DNA from: Planctomicrobium sp.
GTDB lineage: Bacteria > Planctomycetota > Planctomycetia > Planctomycetales > Planctomycetaceae
NCBI GenBank assembly: GCA_029259835.1
Contig: JAJDEL010000813.1
Location: forward strand, 1 to 21,229
Direction of reading: 5' to 3'
Length of the DNA stretch: 21,229 bases
Shown here: positions 20,472-21,229 of the stretch, piece by piece
Numbering within the stretch: position 1 is the first letter of the stretch
Layout: each line of letters starts with the position of its first letter
Position numbers and translations under genes: made by a program
Notes under the pieces: model-generated
What the model was told of the DNA's origin: nothing
Databases searched by the model: none
Seen by the model: the letters and a program-made list of their open reading frames with translations, nothing else

Positions 20472-21229
20472 ATGAACTACTTCGTGCGGCGACCTTGGGA
20501 TCTTTCTCAGAAACACATTACTGAAGAGTCAGTCTTTCATAACAAGCAAAAACGCCGCGAGTTCCTCAAGTCGATCGGCATCATTGCCGGGGCAGGCATC
20601 TCGGCCTCTCTGCTGGGATGTCAAAAGGCGACGTTGGAAGAAATTGACGCAGCCGGTGCAGTCGAGGAAGGGAAGCAGAACTATCCATTCCCGCGTAACG
20701 AAGAGTTTGAGTACGGGAGAACAGAGACCGCCCGACGTGACGCCGCTGAGTACACGAATTTCTACGAGTTCTCAACGACCAAACAGGTGTTCCGGTACAT
20801 CGACCAATTTGATCCAACTCCCTGGAAGTTCACGGTCGAAGGCTTGTGCCGCAATCCGATGACCTTCGATATCGATGACCTCTACGACAAAACCAAGTTT
20901 ACTCTGGAAGAACGCGCCTACCGGCACCGCTGTGTCGAGACCTGGGCAATGTGTGTCCCCTGGACAGGTTTCCCGATGAGTGACCTGTTGTCAAAAGTCG
21001 ACCCATTGCCAGCGGCGAAGTACGTTCAGATGGACACGTTCATGAACGTCGAGCAGGCTCCTGCTCAGGAAGACGCTAGTTTTTCGTGGCCCTATTCAGA
21101 ATCGATTACGATTGAAGAGGCCATGAATCCGCTGGCGTTGATCGCGACCGGAATTTACGGCAAGCCGCTTCCAAAGCAGCACGGCGCTCCGGTTCGACTC
21201 GTCATTCCCTGGAAGTACGGATTCAAAAG
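20472..21229 (+). CDS. msrP: Protein-methionine-sulfoxide reductase catalytic subunit MsrP (YedY), N-terminal 252 residues (partial)
   Basis: MsrP is a periplasmic molybdopterin enzyme that repairs oxidised methionines in proteins with electrons from the membrane heme protein MsrQ. The frame stays open to the window end. A Tat signal is visible (KRREFLKSIG at 27-36, then a hydrophobic stretch), ending in LLGC with Cys50 at a lipobox-like position. The mature part has RCVETWAMCVPWTGFP (153-168), where Cys154 aligns with the Mo-binding cysteine of YedY. LVIPWKYGFK, which precedes the C-terminal third, sits at the window edge. The start is supported by GGGAAAACGG before the ATG. MsrQ is not visible and may lie just downstream. 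Confidence in the family is high from motifs. Confidence 0.93.
   Translation, partial: MNYFVRRPWDLSQKHITEESVFHNKQKRREFLKSIGIIAGAGISASLLGCQKATLEEIDAAGAVEEGKQNYPFPRNEEFEYGRTETARRDAAEYTNFYEFSTTKQVFRYIDQFDPTPWKFTVEGLCRNPMTFDIDDLYDKTKFTLEERAYRHRCVETWAMCVPWTGFPMSDLLSKVDPLPAAKYVQMDTFMNVEQAPAQEDASFSWPYSESITIEEAMNPLALIATGIYGKPLPKQHGAPVRLVIPWKYGFK

Overview
This window looks like chromosomal DNA of a planctomycete (Planctomycetota, probably order Planctomycetales). The evidence is the gene content: an FtsX/MacB-type permease N-terminus of the planctomycete kind, a HemQ-type coproheme decarboxylase, a DUF1573 protein, large secreted proteins with no close relatives I recognise, and a small coiled-coil protein of a planctomycete type. 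GC content is moderate, and intergenic regions are long and rich in small palindromic repeats. The assignment is inferred from content; no rRNA or other marker is present.

Layout. 1-180: start of an ABC-transporter permease (minus, cut by the window edge). 181-555: repeat-bearing spacer. 556-1446: FHA-GGDEF diguanylate cyclase (minus). 1447-1807: spacer with copy 1 of a MITE-like repeat. 1808-5002: plus-strand run of hemQ, a four-helix membrane protein, an EboB/TatD-like metal-dependent hydrolase, and a membrane-anchored HEAT-repeat protein. 5307-5899: minus-strand pair of a small protein and a retropepsin-like aspartic protease, joined by a GTGA overlap. 6046-6564: zinc-ribbon membrane protein (plus). 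6711-7723: 7Fe-type ferredoxin and single-domain rhodanese (minus), with copy 2 of the MITE-like repeat, inverted, between them. 7831-11058: membrane-anchored trypsin-like protease and SpoVR (minus). 11505-12503: secreted isoaspartyl peptidase/asparaginase (minus). 12504-12996: a spacer packed with several palindromes. 12997-16298: Nudix hydrolase and a 917-residue secreted glycosidase-like protein (minus). 16558-16869: small coiled-coil protein (plus). 16918-17754: membrane-anchored DUF1573 protein (minus). 18095-20269: 724-residue secreted protein of unknown function (plus), with a long leader containing a 13-bp-stem hairpin. 20472-21229: msrP (YedY), cut by the window end.

How the genes fit together. 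The clearest functional group is hemQ with the membrane protein and the TatD-like hydrolase: three co-oriented genes with gaps of 30 and 17 bp. HemQ makes heme b from coproheme; the roles of the other two are unknown. Redox and sulfur functions recur (ferredoxin, rhodanese, MsrP) but are not organised as one operon. The right half is dominated by exported or membrane-anchored proteins (protease, asparaginase, glycosidase-like protein, DUF1573, 724-residue protein, MsrP), consistent with cell-envelope housekeeping.

The best candidates for something undescribed are the GTGA-coupled small protein/retropepsin pair with a DTA instead of DTG active site, the hemQ trio, the MITE-like element present in two inverted copies, and the large secreted proteins. 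I see no CRISPR array, no tRNA or rRNA gene, no recognisable transposase and no phage genes.
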